From M3007 sp964589365 (GTDB taxonomy: Bacteria; Bacteroidota; Bacteroidia; Chitinophagales; Saprospiraceae), in contig CAZPTQ010000003.1 in assembly GCA_964589365.1 (NCBI GenBank), positions 1-64,000 on the forward strand: a stretch of 64,000 nucleotides of DNA, in the 5' to 3' direction. Every line of letters starts with the position of its first letter. Position 1 is the stretch's first letter. Positions 8,452-17,105 of the stretch are shown piece after piece. The notes under the pieces were generated by a model. That model did not search any database. It had not been told where the DNA came from and saw nothing but the letters and a program-made list of their open reading frames with translations. The position numbers were made by a program, and so were the translations under genes.

Positions 8452-9473
8452 TGCCGTTCTATCTCCACGACGCCCTCAATTTCCGCTCCAAACTAACCCT
8501 GCGCCGGGTCTGGAACTTCACCCAAGTCCTCGCTTCTTTTTATTGGTCAAAATGGACCCGGAGGGCTGTGCAATGGGGGATGCCGGTTACAGTCAGCATC
8601 GAACCCACCACGGCCTGCAATTTGCGCTGCCCGGAATGCCCCAGCGGACTCCGCGCCTTCACCCGCGAGACTGGGAATTTGAAGGAAAATTTTTTCCGAA
8701 AAACCATTGAAGAACTTCATCGCGACTTGCTTTATCTCATTTTTTATTTCCAAGGCGAGCCGTACATCAACCCAAAATTTTTGGACATGGTAGCCTTTGC
8801 CCATCGCAAAAAAATATACACCATCACCAGCACAAACGGACATTTTCTGAACGACAGCAACGCCCGCCGAACAGTGGAATCAGGCCTCGACCGACTCATC
8901 ATTTCGGTGGACGGCACCACGCAGGAAACTTACGAACAATACCGAATCGCCGGAAAACTGGACAGTGTTTTGGAAGGCGCCCGCAACGTCGTTAAGTGGA
9001 AAAAGAAGTTGAAAAGCCGCAGCCCACACCTTGTGTTCCAGTTTCTCGTGGTGCGGCCCAACGAGCATCAAATCCCTGAAATCTACCGCCTCGCCCGCGA
9101 AATCGGTGTAAATGAAGTAAAGTTAAAAACGGCGCAAGTGTATGATTACGAACACGGTAACACGCTCATTCCAACGCTTGATCAATACGCCCGCTATCGT
9201 CAGATGCCCGACGGCAAATGGCAAGTGAAACACGCGCTGACGCCACATTGCTGGAAACTTTGGCATTCCTGCGTGATCACCTGGGACGGTATTGTAGTGC
9301 CTTGCTGTTTTGACAAAGACGCGCAGTACAAACTCGGCGATTTGAAAAAGACCTCGTTCAGTACACTTTGGCATTCCCCAGCGTATAATGATTTCCGGCG
9401 CGCGATTCTCCAAGGGAGGGATCAGATTGATATTTGTAAGAATTGCACGGAGGGGTGTACGGTTTGGGTGTGA
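8451..9473 (+). CDS. Radical SAM/SPASM-domain protein
   Basis: This is a 340-residue radical SAM enzyme, taking the ATG at 8451; a TTG one codon earlier also exists. The iron-sulfur triad CNLRCPEC (Cys56, Cys60, Cys63) binds the 4Fe-4S cluster that cleaves S-adenosylmethionine. The C-terminal third holds further cysteines (CWKLWHSC, VPCCFD, CKNCTEGC), as in SPASM/twitch domains that bind auxiliary clusters. Such proteins modify peptides or small metabolites; the substrate is unknown and no precursor peptide gene was recognised beside it. It is translationally coupled to ptuB by TGATG. Its higher G+C resembles the chromosomal background rather than ptuAB, so the defence pair may have landed between it and pyrH. 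Confidence 0.9.
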   Translation: MPFYLHDALNFRSKLTLRRVWNFTQVLASFYWSKWTRRAVQWGMPVTVSIEPTTACNLRCPECPSGLRAFTRETGNLKENFFRKTIEELHRDLLYLIFYFQGEPYINPKFLDMVAFAHRKKIYTITSTNGHFLNDSNARRTVESGLDRLIISVDGTTQETYEQYRIAGKLDSVLEGARNVVKWKKKLKSRSPHLVFQFLVVRPNEHQIPEIYRLAREIGVNEVKLKTAQVYDYEHGNTLIPTLDQYARYRQMPDGKWQVKHALTPHCWKLWHSCVITWDGIVVPCCFDKDAQYKLGDLKKTSFSTLWHSPAYNDFRRAILQGRDQIDICKNCTEGCTVWV

Positions 9474-9474
9474 A

Positions 9475-9513
9475 TAGTTTCAAGTTTACAAGTGGCAAGT
9501 TTGCAAGTTGAAA
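9475..9513. repeat. Word-like direct repeats (CAAG words)
   Basis: The 87-base gap after the radical SAM gene reiterates CAAG-ending words of 8-9 bases five times. Its 13-base core CAAGTGGCAAGTT (9489-9501) recurs exactly at 32225-32237 in another intergenic gap, which argues against chance. No hairpin is evident here. Confidence 0.5.
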
Positions 9514-9560
9514 GGGAGATTTAGTGCGGTTTCCCGTCCTTTGTCTCTTCAATTTTTACC

Positions 9561-10703
9561 ATGAAAAAAGACCTTTTCTCGGAAGTTGTGGTCAAAAAAG
9601 GAGTGGACAAAAAACTGCTCAGCCCACAGCAAAAAGAATTCAACCGCCTCACCAAGAAAATCACACAAACCCGGGAGCAAATTCAAGCGCTCGACGGACT
9701 GGGCCAGCGCTTCCACCAGCGTGCCGCCCTTGAAATGAAGCCGCTGGTGGACAAGCATCAAGCCCATCGTGCTGACACAGTGCGGTTGCTCGACCGTATG
9801 TTTCGCCATCACAATTTCAATAAAACCGAGACTAAAAAACTCCGCCATCTCATCACAGAGATGAGCTATGAACTGGCGGATGCGGGTTTCGATGATTTGA
9901 AAGAAATTTATAATTTCCACAGTCCTGATAAAGATTTTGATGCTGCCAATGCCGAGTCGGATGAGTTGACGCTCGCGATGATGAAAGAGATGGCGAGCAG
10001 TATGTATGACATCGAATTCGACGAGGATGCCGACGTTGACACTGCCGATAAACTCCGGGCCTATGTTGCCGAAAAACTGGCTCAACGCGAGGCTGCCGAG
10101 GAACAACAAGCCAATAAATCCAAATCCCTCAAATCCGAAAAGCCAAAGACTGCTCAACAACTCAAAGCCGAAGCCAAACGAGCTGCACAAGAAGAAAAAC
10201 GAAAACAGGAGGAAAAGAAAATTTCCCAGACTGTCCGGGAAGTGTACATGGATTTGGTGAAGGCCTTCCACCCCGACCGCGAGTCGGATGAGGCTGAAAA
10301 AATCCGAAAAACCGCCATTTTACAGCGAGTCACCGCCGCATACGAGGCCAACGATTTGCTCGCTTTGTTGGAACTCCAACTTGAATTGGAGCGCATTGAC
10401 GGCAGCCACCTCGACGCTCTGGCCGACGACAAACTTCGTTATTTCAACAAAAGCCTCCTCAGTCAATTGGCCGAACTCACAGATGAACTTTGGGAAATTG
10501 AACGTCAATTGGCACAACTGGCCAACATCAGCCACTTCGGTTATTTTAACCCTGGACAGCTGGAATGGGCGTTTGAAAAAAGCCTCAAAGACATCAAAAA
10601 AGAAATCAAAGAGATGAAGCAAAACCTGGAATTGCTTCGTGACTTTAAAGCGTTAAAGGAATGGTTGGGAGGGTATCATGTAAAGGAGGAAGATTGGTTT
10701 TAA
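9561..10703 (+). CDS. J-domain-like protein with long helical flanks
   Basis: This is a 380-residue soluble protein. A J-domain-like segment lies in the second half (about 222-270), with the diagnostic HPD at 237-239 in DLVKAFHPDR, followed by helix III. J domains stimulate Hsp70 (DnaK) ATPase. The N-terminal 170 residues and C-terminal 100 residues are charged and helical, and a Lys/Glu/Ala-rich coiled-coil linker (about 165-222) leads into the J domain. There is no Gly/Phe region or zinc centre, so this is a class C co-chaperone-like protein with an unknown client. It lies between the Septu region and HigBA. Confidence 0.8.
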   Translation: MKKDLFSEVVVKKGVDKKLLSPQQKEFNRLTKKITQTREQIQALDGLGQRFHQRAALEMKPLVDKHQAHRADTVRLLDRMFRHHNFNKTETKKLRHLITEMSYELADAGFDDLKEIYNFHSPDKDFDAANAESDELTLAMMKEMASSMYDIEFDEDADVDTADKLRAYVAEKLAQREAAEEQQANKSKSLKSEKPKTAQQLKAEAKRAAQEEKRKQEEKKISQTVREVYMDLVKAFHPDRESDEAEKIRKTAILQRVTAAYEANDLLALLELQLELERIDGSHLDALADDKLRYFNKSLLSQLAELTDELWEIERQLAQLANISHFGYFNPGQLEWAFEKSLKDIKKEIKEMKQNLELLRDFKALKEWLGGYHVKEEDWF

Positions 10704-10812
10704 AGATTACTCCTCTCCGTTCTTGGGCAATTTGAACGCATTAACCTTTTTGAAGGGCAAGCACTGCATATGCCATAAGATATTGGAAATGAGGGTGAAA
10801 AAGGTGTTGGTA

Positions 10813-11202
10813 CTAGGCCTGCTCCAAAATAAACGCCGGGCTAATCCCCAATTTCAAGTAGAGCCGCTTTGCCAAATCCATGTTTACTTTTCGCTTGCCT
10901 TGCATCACTTCTGAGAGGCGGGTAGCAGAAACCCCCAGCAAGGCGGCGAGGTCTTTTTGTTTGAGTTTGCGCTCGTACATTTTGAGTTCGAGCATTTCGG
11001 TCAGCGTCTTGGGCTGGCGTATAGGCATGAGTAGTATGCCGTCTTCCCAAGCCTCAGCAAGTAAGGATAGGTGGTGCAACTCATCTTGTTCAGTGGATGG
11101 AAGGCTTTGAAATCCTCCGCCACGAGTGGCTTTTTGCAGGTAGGTTTCCACTTTTTCCATGACCTGCTGGTATTCTTCCTCAGAATTTACTTTGTAGTTC
11201 AT
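10813..11202 (-). CDS. higA: HigA-type antitoxin, XRE helix-turn-helix
   Basis: This is a 129-residue protein. The C-terminal half carries an XRE/Cro helix-turn-helix (about residues 78-125: LKQKDLAALLGVSATRLSEV, then KRKVNMDLAKRLYLKLG), as in HigA antitoxins. The N-terminal half is an acidic helical region (EEEYQQVMEKVE) that likely binds the toxin. It lies 11 bases downstream of the higB toxin gene on the same strand, the toxin-first order typical of higBA. It probably neutralises HigB and represses the operon promoter. Confidence 0.92.
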   Translation of the reverse strand: MNYKVNSEEEYQQVMEKVETYLQKATRGGGFQSLPSTEQDELHHLSLLAEAWEDGILLMPIRQPKTLTEMLELKMYERKLKQKDLAALLGVSATRLSEVMQGKRKVNMDLAKRLYLKLGISPAFILEQA

Positions 11203-11213
11203 AGTTGAAATGG

Positions 11214-11507
11214 CTAAATGCTCGTGGCATCAATTTTATCGTATTCCGTATGAGTGCCCATGAAGCGTATAAAAAGTGTGCGCTTTTCGAAAAAAATCAT
11301 CACAACAAGGCGGTAGCGATTACCCCGAATATTGAAAACAAAACGGTCGTTGCCAACATAGTCCGCTGAGTTGAAAATCTCGTACACATCGCCGGGTGTG
11401 CCCCAATCGGCATCTTTTACAAGATGGTACCAATCGTTCAAGGCTTTGATGGCATCGGGGTGCTCTGCTCCAAAATCATGTAAAATGCTTTTGCTATTGA
11501 CGACCAT
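11214..11507 (-). CDS. higB: HigB-type mRNA interferase toxin
   Basis: This is a 97-residue protein from the ATG at 11507; an in-frame start at 11546 would add a non-homologous leader. Family features of the HigB toxin (RelE fold) are clear: TPGDVYEIFNSADYVGNDR, then VFNIRGNRYRLVV and the end FIRFMGTHTEYDKIDA. HigB cleaves mRNA at the ribosome. The antitoxin gene follows at 11 bases. The length is usual for the family and no disruption is seen. Confidence 0.93.
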   Translation of the reverse strand: MVVNSKSILHDFGAEHPDAIKALNDWYHLVKDADWGTPGDVYEIFNSADYVGNDRFVFNIRGNRYRLVVMIFFEKRTLFIRFMGTHTEYDKIDATSI

Positions 11508-11557
11508 TTGAAACGCAAATTTTGAGAATAAAATTCCACATTTCAAAATTTATGATC

Positions 11558-11596
11558 AAAAAATCGGCTGCCCGCGCCAAGCGCGAACAGCCGATT
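11558..11596 (-). terminator. Terminator of the aconitase gene
   Basis: AATCGGCTG (11562-11570) pairs with CAGCCGATT (11588-11596), and inside it CGCGC (11573-11577) pairs with GCGCG (11581-11585). On the minus strand the stem is followed by six T residues (complement of 11558-11563), giving a strong intrinsic terminator about 60 bases beyond the aconitase stop codon. Confidence 0.85.
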
Positions 11597-11601
11597 CATG
11601 T

Positions 11602-11652
11602 ATGCTGGAACTCCGTTCCGGTGACTATTTTGCCGGAAAGGAGTTCCGGCAT
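11602..11652. repeat. Inverted repeat, GGAACTCCGTTCCGG family (copy 1)
   Basis: GGAACTCCGTTCCGG (11607-11621) faces CCGGAAAGGAGTTCC (11633-11647) across an 11-base loop with one mismatch. Pairing extends outward to about 11602 and 11652. The same core occurs at 60209-60265 in a perfect form. It sits between the aconitase stop codon and its terminator, so it is in the 3' untranslated region. Confidence 0.75.
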
Positions 11653-11656
11653 ACCA

Positions 11657-13930
11657 TTATTTCATCCCAAAATCCTTCCGAATCTTGTTCAATGCACTCC
11701 CGGAATGCACCCACACAATCTGGGCTTCGTTGTAGGTGTGGTTCACGTCGAACTTGTCCGTCGTACCATCTGAGTGCGAGAGCAGGATCTGGAGCGGCCT
11801 GCCGGGGGCGAATTTGTCGAAACCGAGGATTGCCACTTTGTCGTCTTGCCGCACCTTGTCGTAGTCTGCTGGATTGGCGAAAGTGAGTGCCAGCATGCCC
11901 TGTTTTTTCAGGTTGGTCTGGTGAATTCTCGCGAAGGATTTCACCACGACGGCCTTTACGCCAAGGTAGCGAGGTTCCATGGCAGCGTGTTCGCGGCTAC
12001 TGCCTTCCCCCAGGTTTTCTTCTCCGAAGATGATGGTGCCGATGCCTTTTTTCTGGTACAGTCGAGCCGAAGCAGGCACTTCCATGAATTGGCCATTCTC
12101 CAAGTTCAGCACTTTGTTGCGTTCGCCGTTGAAAGCGTTTTCTGCACCGATATAGCAGTTGTTGGAAATATTTTCAAGGTGGCCGCGGTATTTGAGCCAG
12201 GGGCCAGCCATCGAAATATGGTCGGTGGTGCATTTCCCTTTTGCTTTGATGAGTACGCGCATGTCGCTCAGTTCGCTGTTCGTGATAGGCTTGAAGGGCT
12301 TGAGCAATTGCAGGCGCTGGCTGTCTTTGGCAACTGCGATTTTGATCGTGCCTTTGGCTGGGGCGATATAGCCTGCGTCTTCAACTGCAAATCCGGCTTT
12401 GGGCAATTCAATCCCTTTCGGCGGGTCGAGCCTTATGGCTTCGCCTTTTTTATTGATCAAAACGCCTTTTTTCGGATTGAACGTCAGATCGCCCGCAATG
12501 GCAAACGCCGTCACTATTTCGGGCGAAGCCACAAAAGCATGGGTGTTCGGGTTCCCGTCGTTGCGCTTGGAAAAGTTGCGATTGTACGAGGTCATGATAG
12601 AATTCGGGCGATTTTCGTTGTCAATGTGCCGCGCCCATTGGCCGATGCAGGGGCCGCAAGCGTTGGCCAGCACCAGGCCGCCGATTTTTTCAAAGTCGGC
12701 CAAAAGCCCGTCGCGCTCGGCGGTGAACCGTATCAGCTCTGAGCCGGGTGTAATGGTGAATTCAGACCTGACTTCGATGCCTTTTTCATGTGCCTGCCTT
12801 GCGATGGAGGCCGCTCGGGTGAGGTCTTCATAACTCGAATTGGTGCATGAGCCGATGAGGCCAACTTCTAATTTCGCGGGGTATTTGTGCTTCTTCACCG
12901 CTGCGGCGAATTTCGAGAGCGGCCAGGCCAGGTCCGGAGTGAACGGCCCGTTGATGTGCGGCTCAAGTTTGCTCAGATCAATTTCAATTACCTGCTCGAA
13001 ATATTTCTCCGGGTTGGCGTAGCATTCGGCATCGCCCGTGAGGTAGTCAGCGACCTTGTTGCACATCGAAGCGACCTTGCTGCGACCCGTGGCTTTCAGG
13101 TAGCGAGCCATGCTTTTGTCGTAACCAAAAGTCGAGGTCGTGGCACCGATTTCCGCGCCCATGTTACAAATCGTGCCTTTACCTGTGGCGCTCATGCTCA
13201 GTGCACCAGGGCCAAAATATTCCACGATCGCGCCGGTGCCGCCTTTTACCGTAAGGATACCTGCTACTTTCAAAATCACGTCTTTTGGTGATGACCAACC
13301 GCGCAATTTGCCCGTGAGTTTCACGCCGATGAGTTTGGGCATTTGGAGTTCCCAGGCCATGCCGCTCATGGCATCCACTGCGTCTGCGCCGCCTACGCCG
13401 ATGGCAACCATGCCGAGACCGCCCGCATTGACGGTGTGCGAGTCAGTGCCAATCATCATGCCGCCGGGGAAGGCGTAATTTTCGAGTACGATTTGGTGAA
13501 TGATGCCCGCGCCAGGTTTCCAAAACCCGATGCCATATTTTTGAGAAACCGTGCTGAGGAAGTCAAAAACTTCTTTGTTTTTGTCCAAAGCCACGGCCAT
13601 ATCTTTTACTGCGCCGACTTCGGCAGTAATCAGGTGGTCGCAGTGAACGGTGCTGGGAACGGCTACTTTTTTACGACCACAGGTCATGAATTGCAACAAG
13701 GCCATTTGCGCGGTCGCGTCCTGCATGGCCACGCGGTCAACTTGAAAAAACACATAATCGCCACCGCGTTTGTAGTCGCTGAGCGGGTTATCGGAGTGCA
13801 GGTGGGCAAAAAGGATTTTTTCGGAAAGGGTGAGGGGGCGTTTCAGTTTGGCTTTGGCGGCGTCTACGCGGGCGGGGAAGGAGGCGTAAAACGCCTTGAG
13901 CATTTTTAGGTCGAATATTGTTGAGGCCAT
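11657..13930 (-). CDS. acnA: Aconitate hydratase
   Basis: This is a 757-residue aconitase, interconverting citrate and isocitrate in the TCA cycle with a 4Fe-4S cluster. The length and layout match the mitochondrial-type/bacterial AcnA group. The substrate and cluster motifs are visible: IGTDSHTVNAGGLGM, GSCTNSSYEDL (first cluster Cys), NACGPCIGQW (the other two) and GEGSSREHAAMEPRYLG in the swivelling C-terminal domain. The start at 13930 (MASTIFDLKML) is preferred over an in-frame upstream extension that runs back across the promoter. A promoter lies 28 bases upstream and a terminator lies downstream, so the gene is transcribed alone. Confidence 0.96.
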   Translation of the reverse strand: MASTIFDLKMLKAFYASFPARVDAAKAKLKRPLTLSEKILFAHLHSDNPLSDYKRGGDYVFFQVDRVAMQDATAQMALLQFMTCGRKKVAVPSTVHCDHLITAEVGAVKDMAVALDKNKEVFDFLSTVSQKYGIGFWKPGAGIIHQIVLENYAFPGGMMIGTDSHTVNAGGLGMVAIGVGGADAVDAMSGMAWELQMPKLIGVKLTGKLRGWSSPKDVILKVAGILTVKGGTGAIVEYFGPGALSMSATGKGTICNMGAEIGATTSTFGYDKSMARYLKATGRSKVASMCNKVADYLTGDAECYANPEKYFEQVIEIDLSKLEPHINGPFTPDLAWPLSKFAAAVKKHKYPAKLEVGLIGSCTNSSYEDLTRAASIARQAHEKGIEVRSEFTITPGSELIRFTAERDGLLADFEKIGGLVLANACGPCIGQWARHIDNENRPNSIMTSYNRNFSKRNDGNPNTHAFVASPEIVTAFAIAGDLTFNPKKGVLINKKGEAIRLDPPKGIELPKAGFAVEDAGYIAPAKGTIKIAVAKDSQRLQLLKPFKPITNSELSDMRVLIKAKGKCTTDHISMAGPWLKYRGHLENISNNCYIGAENAFNGERNKVLNLENGQFMEVPASARLYQKKGIGTIIFGEENLGEGSSREHAAMEPRYLGVKAVVVKSFARIHQTNLKKQGMLALTFANPADYDKVRQDDKVAILGFDKFAPGRPLQILLSHSDGTTDKFDVNHTYNEAQIVWVHSGSALNKIRKDFGMK

Positions 13931-13957
13931 TTGTGTAGTTTTTATCAAAAAAGTGGG

Positions 13958-13965
13958 CAAATGTA
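13958..13965 (-). promoter_or_regulatory. Promoter -7 element of the aconitase gene
   Basis: On the minus strand the sequence TACATTTG, followed by C, matches the Bacteroidota -7 consensus TAnnTTTG. It lies 28 bases before the ATG at 13930. No clear TTG -33 element is seen at the best spacing. Confidence 0.6.
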
Positions 13966-14064
13966 GGTGTTTTTCGGCTTTAACGAACGGCCGAGAGGGG
14001 GAAAGTTTGGCCACTTGTAATGTTTCCATACATCTTGCGACTAATCTTATAAAAACAAAGCCCT

Positions 14065-14559
14065 GTGGTTTCACCCGACAAAGCATTCGTCCAACTCTTG
14101 TTGCAACAACAGAACATCGTGCATAAAATCTGCCGGGCGTATTGCCCATTGGAGGAAGACCGACGCGACCTTTTTCAAGAAATTGCGCTGCAGCTCTGGC
14201 GGGCTTATCCCAATTTTCGGAACGAGGCAAAGGAAAGCACCTGGATTTATCGCATTGCGCTAAACGTGGCCATTTCTAGCCATCGAAAAGCCCGGCCTCA
14301 GCCCATCAGCCCCTTGACGGAAGTCATGTATCAAATCCCAAACGAAGAATCGGACACCGAGGAGCGGGTTGCAATGCTGTACCAAGCCATGTACACCCTT
14401 TCGGATGTTGAAAAAGCGCTGTTATTGCTCTGTTTTGAAGAAAAAACCAACGACGAAATTGCTGAACTCACGGGCCTTACGCCCAATAATATTCGGGTGA
14501 AAATGCACCGTATTCGCGAGAAACTCCGCGCTTTCTTTCAAACCATTCATTCAACATGA
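14065..14559 (+). CDS. ECF-family RNA polymerase sigma factor
   Basis: This is a 164-residue sigma-70 factor of the extracytoplasmic function type, beginning at a GTG. Region 2 lies at about 10-75 (AYCPLEEDRRDLFQEIALQLW, then STWIYRIALNVAISSHRK), and region 4 at about 110-160 (TLSDVEKALLLLCFEEKTND, then TGLTPNNIRVKMHRIREKLR). The stop overlaps the start of a small membrane protein gene by ATGA; a membrane partner in that position is often the anti-sigma factor. The partner lacks an obvious zinc anti-sigma motif. Confidence 0.93.
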   Translation: MVSPDKAFVQLLLQQQNIVHKICRAYCPLEEDRRDLFQEIALQLWRAYPNFRNEAKESTWIYRIALNVAISSHRKARPQPISPLTEVMYQIPNEESDTEERVAMLYQAMYTLSDVEKALLLLCFEEKTNDEIAELTGLTPNNIRVKMHRIREKLRAFFQTIHST

Positions 14560-15170
14560 ACAACGAACTCGACGACATGAAAAATCTCTGGCAAAATGCA
14601 CCAGCCTCTCAAATTGCTTTGAGTGCGCAACAAATTGAAGCAATACTCACCAAGCGCAGCAAGAATGCGCTCCAAGGCCTGCGTACCAATCTTTTTATTG
14701 AGTTTGGTTTGGGCATAATGCTCACAGCAATGTTGCTTTATGCAGCCGTTCAAGCGGAAAGCACCGCCGAACGTTTTGCTATTCTGCAAGTGATGTTTGT
14801 GATCGGGCCTTGTTTTGTCTTTTATTTTTTTGCGCTCAAAAATTTAAAAAAAGGCATTTCCATGCACCGCCCGCTACGCCCAATGCTGGAGGAATCCATC
14901 CAGTTTTGGCAAATGGCCTTGCGGGTTTATTTCTGGGCCGGCGTGTTGTTGTTGCCCATCGTGTATTTCTCTGCAAGGCTGTGGCGGCAACAAACCATTG
15001 GCACCGGCAGCCTCCAGTTTTTTACAGGCAGTACCACTTTGATTTTGTTCAAAGCGGCCCTTGCATGGATCGTGGTTTCGGCCTTCGTATGGGCACTAAT
15101 CAAGTTGACCTACGGAAAATATGTCAACAGGCTAAAAACCTGCTTGAATGAAGTAGATGCGGTGGAATGA
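14556..15170 (+). CDS. Membrane protein coupled to the ECF sigma factor (possible anti-sigma factor)
   Basis: This is a 204-residue protein. A cytoplasmic N-terminus of about 45 residues (DDMKNLWQNAPASQ) precedes four likely transmembrane helices (about 48-68, 76-92, 125-147, 165-185). The start of the protein, with its LWQ motif before a helical stretch, is common in Bacteroidota membrane proteins that follow sigma genes. The ATGA overlap with the sigma gene makes an anti-sigma or signal-transmitting role likely, but no catalytic motif is seen. Confidence 0.8.
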   Translation: MNNELDDMKNLWQNAPASQIALSAQQIEAILTKRSKNALQGLRTNLFIEFGLGIMLTAMLLYAAVQAESTAERFAILQVMFVIGPCFVFYFFALKNLKKGISMHRPLRPMLEESIQFWQMALRVYFWAGVLLLPIVYFSARLWRQQTIGTGSLQFFTGSTTLILFKAALAWIVVSAFVWALIKLTYGKYVNRLKTCLNEVDAVE

Positions 15171-15194
15171 TTTTTCTGTACAATCAAGCCAAAC

Positions 15195-17039
15195 CTACTC
15201 CACCCGCACCACTTTTTTCAGCAATACCGAAGCATTCTGGCTGGGTATTTCCAACAATAGTGCATAAAAACCCTTGGGCAAATTCAAAGTCGAGACTTGA
15301 ACCGCCTGCTCTCCTGCCACAATTTGCACCGTCTGGGTAATCGCTTGCACGCCCAAAATATCGCGCAGCACCAAGCGGCCTTCGAAATCTGACAAGCTTT
15401 CGAGTTCGATGTTCAAAAATTCACGGAACGGAACAGGCGACACCACAACTTTGCTGATGAGGCCAAGTTCGATAACCGGCACCACTTCTGGACAGGTAAA
15501 TTGACGGCGCACTTGCCCCCGAATTTCGCCTTCAGGATAGGCGGATGTACCGATTTCAACATAAGTCCCGCCATTTTCAATGATAGGGCCGAGTACCGCC
15601 ATGATCTCGTGTGAGGCAGCAATGATAGGCTCCGTATTCGGTAAGGCATGAAAAGGGATACTGTCTTTGCCGAAAGGGCCATGGGCGAAGTAACCGTTGG
15701 TAGGTACTCCGGCCAAACCATCTGTGATGATTTTGTAATTGAGGTAGCAATCGGCCTGGTCAACCGAAGCCACCGCGATCCCAAGCGCATTGCTGTTGGT
15801 GGGTGGCACGACTTGGACGCCGCAGAGATCAAAGGCATAGCCTTTTCGCAGGGTATTCTTCATCACACCCCGAAGTTCCCCGTTGGGGAAATTGTTGGTG
15901 GTGACATTGATGTACAGACGGCCTTGGGCAAAATCGGTTAGTTGGGCCGGTGTAATAGGGTAGGTTTTGGTATAGAGTCCAGGCACCGCTGTCGGATCCA
16001 TTTCTGTCAATACAGGGCCTGTTTGTCCGGGGTTTCCAATATGGATTTTTACAGAAGTTGGCTGAATACCGTTGATAAAAACGGTAGTAGTGAGGCCGTC
16101 AAGTGAACCATTGATGGTGGTTTGGTTGAAGCCAAAACCGGATGATGGTGGGGAGGGCGGCGGCACTTGTTGCACACCATTAATAGGTGCCAAAGAGATA
16201 AAATAACCCAGATGGTTAAGTTGCCCGCGAATTTCTCCCTGGGGAAAGTTGACCGTTTTGATAATGAGAAAGTATTTGCCTTCACGGAGTTTCAAAAGAA
16301 AATCTGAAGGCATGGTATCCAGATATACAAGCCCTTGTATGATAGAGCCAAAAAAGGTGGTTAGCCTGGTGACAGGAACGCCTGCTTGCCCAGGTTGGCC
16401 TTCGTAAATTTCCACACTGGTAATAGAGCTGCTCAATCCGCGAACTACAAATGCGTATACAATATCTTCCGCACCTAAGGGAAAGTGGATGCCGCCAAAT
16501 GCCCTGGCTAAAGAGTTGTTGGGCGGCACGACTTGATCGCCGGTCATGTGTAAACCAAAATCCTGGTCGGTTTCGCAGATGAATTGACCACGAATCTCAC
16601 CACTTGGGTGCGCTGTAGTGCTTACCTCTGCGTAAACACCATTGATCAACAGGTTCTGAAGAAGGGTGGGGGAAACATCCAATTGTCCCCTGATGTGCCT
16701 ACCTTGAATAAGCGGTAAAAAGTCGAGCAGCACAGCACCCGTTTGGCCAGTAAGTCCCAGACGGATTTTGGCTTCCGTCACTGTCCCGTCAAGTTTCACA
16801 AGCATCCCACTGACGCTTACTTTGCTGCGATCGGGGGTAAAAATAAAGGTGATAAGCCCTTTTGCATCTGTGTTAACGGCTGGGATAAGCTCCGAGCCGC
16901 TTAGTTCGACGTGGAAAATCAAGTGGGGGATGGGGCTTTGTGCTTGGAGCGGCACTGCCATGAGGCTGGAAAAAACCAGTCCTAAGGTTGTTAAGACTAT
17001 GGCGGGCAAAGCGTAAAGAAGGTATGCAATTCTGTTCAT
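15195..17039 (-). CDS. Secreted protein with four CHRD domains and a T9SS sorting tail
   Basis: This is a 614-residue exported protein. It has an N-terminal signal peptide (cleaved near LQAQS, about residue 34) and four successive domains of about 110-125 residues that end in repeats such as AHPSGEIRGQ, NFPQGEIRGQ, NFPNGELRG and AYPEGEIRGQ. These are CHRD domains, named after chordin and of unknown molecular role. The last 80 residues form a beta-sandwich with LPKGFYALLLEI and a basic end, consistent with a type A T9SS C-terminal domain, so the protein is likely delivered to the cell surface. Its promoter is visible upstream. Confidence 0.9.
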   Translation of the reverse strand: MNRIAYLLYALPAIVLTTLGLVFSSLMAVPLQAQSPIPHLIFHVELSGSELIPAVNTDAKGLITFIFTPDRSKVSVSGMLVKLDGTVTEAKIRLGLTGQTGAVLLDFLPLIQGRHIRGQLDVSPTLLQNLLINGVYAEVSTTAHPSGEIRGQFICETDQDFGLHMTGDQVVPPNNSLARAFGGIHFPLGAEDIVYAFVVRGLSSSITSVEIYEGQPGQAGVPVTRLTTFFGSIIQGLVYLDTMPSDFLLKLREGKYFLIIKTVNFPQGEIRGQLNHLGYFISLAPINGVQQVPPPSPPSSGFGFNQTTINGSLDGLTTTVFINGIQPTSVKIHIGNPGQTGPVLTEMDPTAVPGLYTKTYPITPAQLTDFAQGRLYINVTTNNFPNGELRGVMKNTLRKGYAFDLCGVQVVPPTNSNALGIAVASVDQADCYLNYKIITDGLAGVPTNGYFAHGPFGKDSIPFHALPNTEPIIAASHEIMAVLGPIIENGGTYVEIGTSAYPEGEIRGQVRRQFTCPEVVPVIELGLISKVVVSPVPFREFLNIELESLSDFEGRLVLRDILGVQAITQTVQIVAGEQAVQVSTLNLPKGFYALLLEIPSQNASVLLKKVVRVE

Positions 17040-17073
17040 GGTGAATTTGTATTTGGATGGATGACAATTACGG

Positions 17074-17105
17074 CAAACCTACTACGCATTCAGGGTTTTT
17101 TTCAA
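17074..17105 (-). promoter_or_regulatory. Promoter of the CHRD protein gene
   Basis: On the minus strand TTG (17105-17103), 21 bases, then TAGGTTTG (17081-17074) match the Bacteroidota -33/-7 pattern. The -7 box is 34 bases before the ATG at 17039. Confidence 0.6.

Noticed and set aside
9549..10271. A 240-codon minus-strand frame opposite the J-domain gene
   Set aside because: Its Phe/Leu-rich start is the antisense of Lys/Glu-rich coiled coil. It mimics a membrane protein but has no support.
11774..12742. A 322-codon plus-strand open frame inside the aconitase gene
   Set aside because: Antisense to well-conserved aconitase motifs, with no recognisable protein features.
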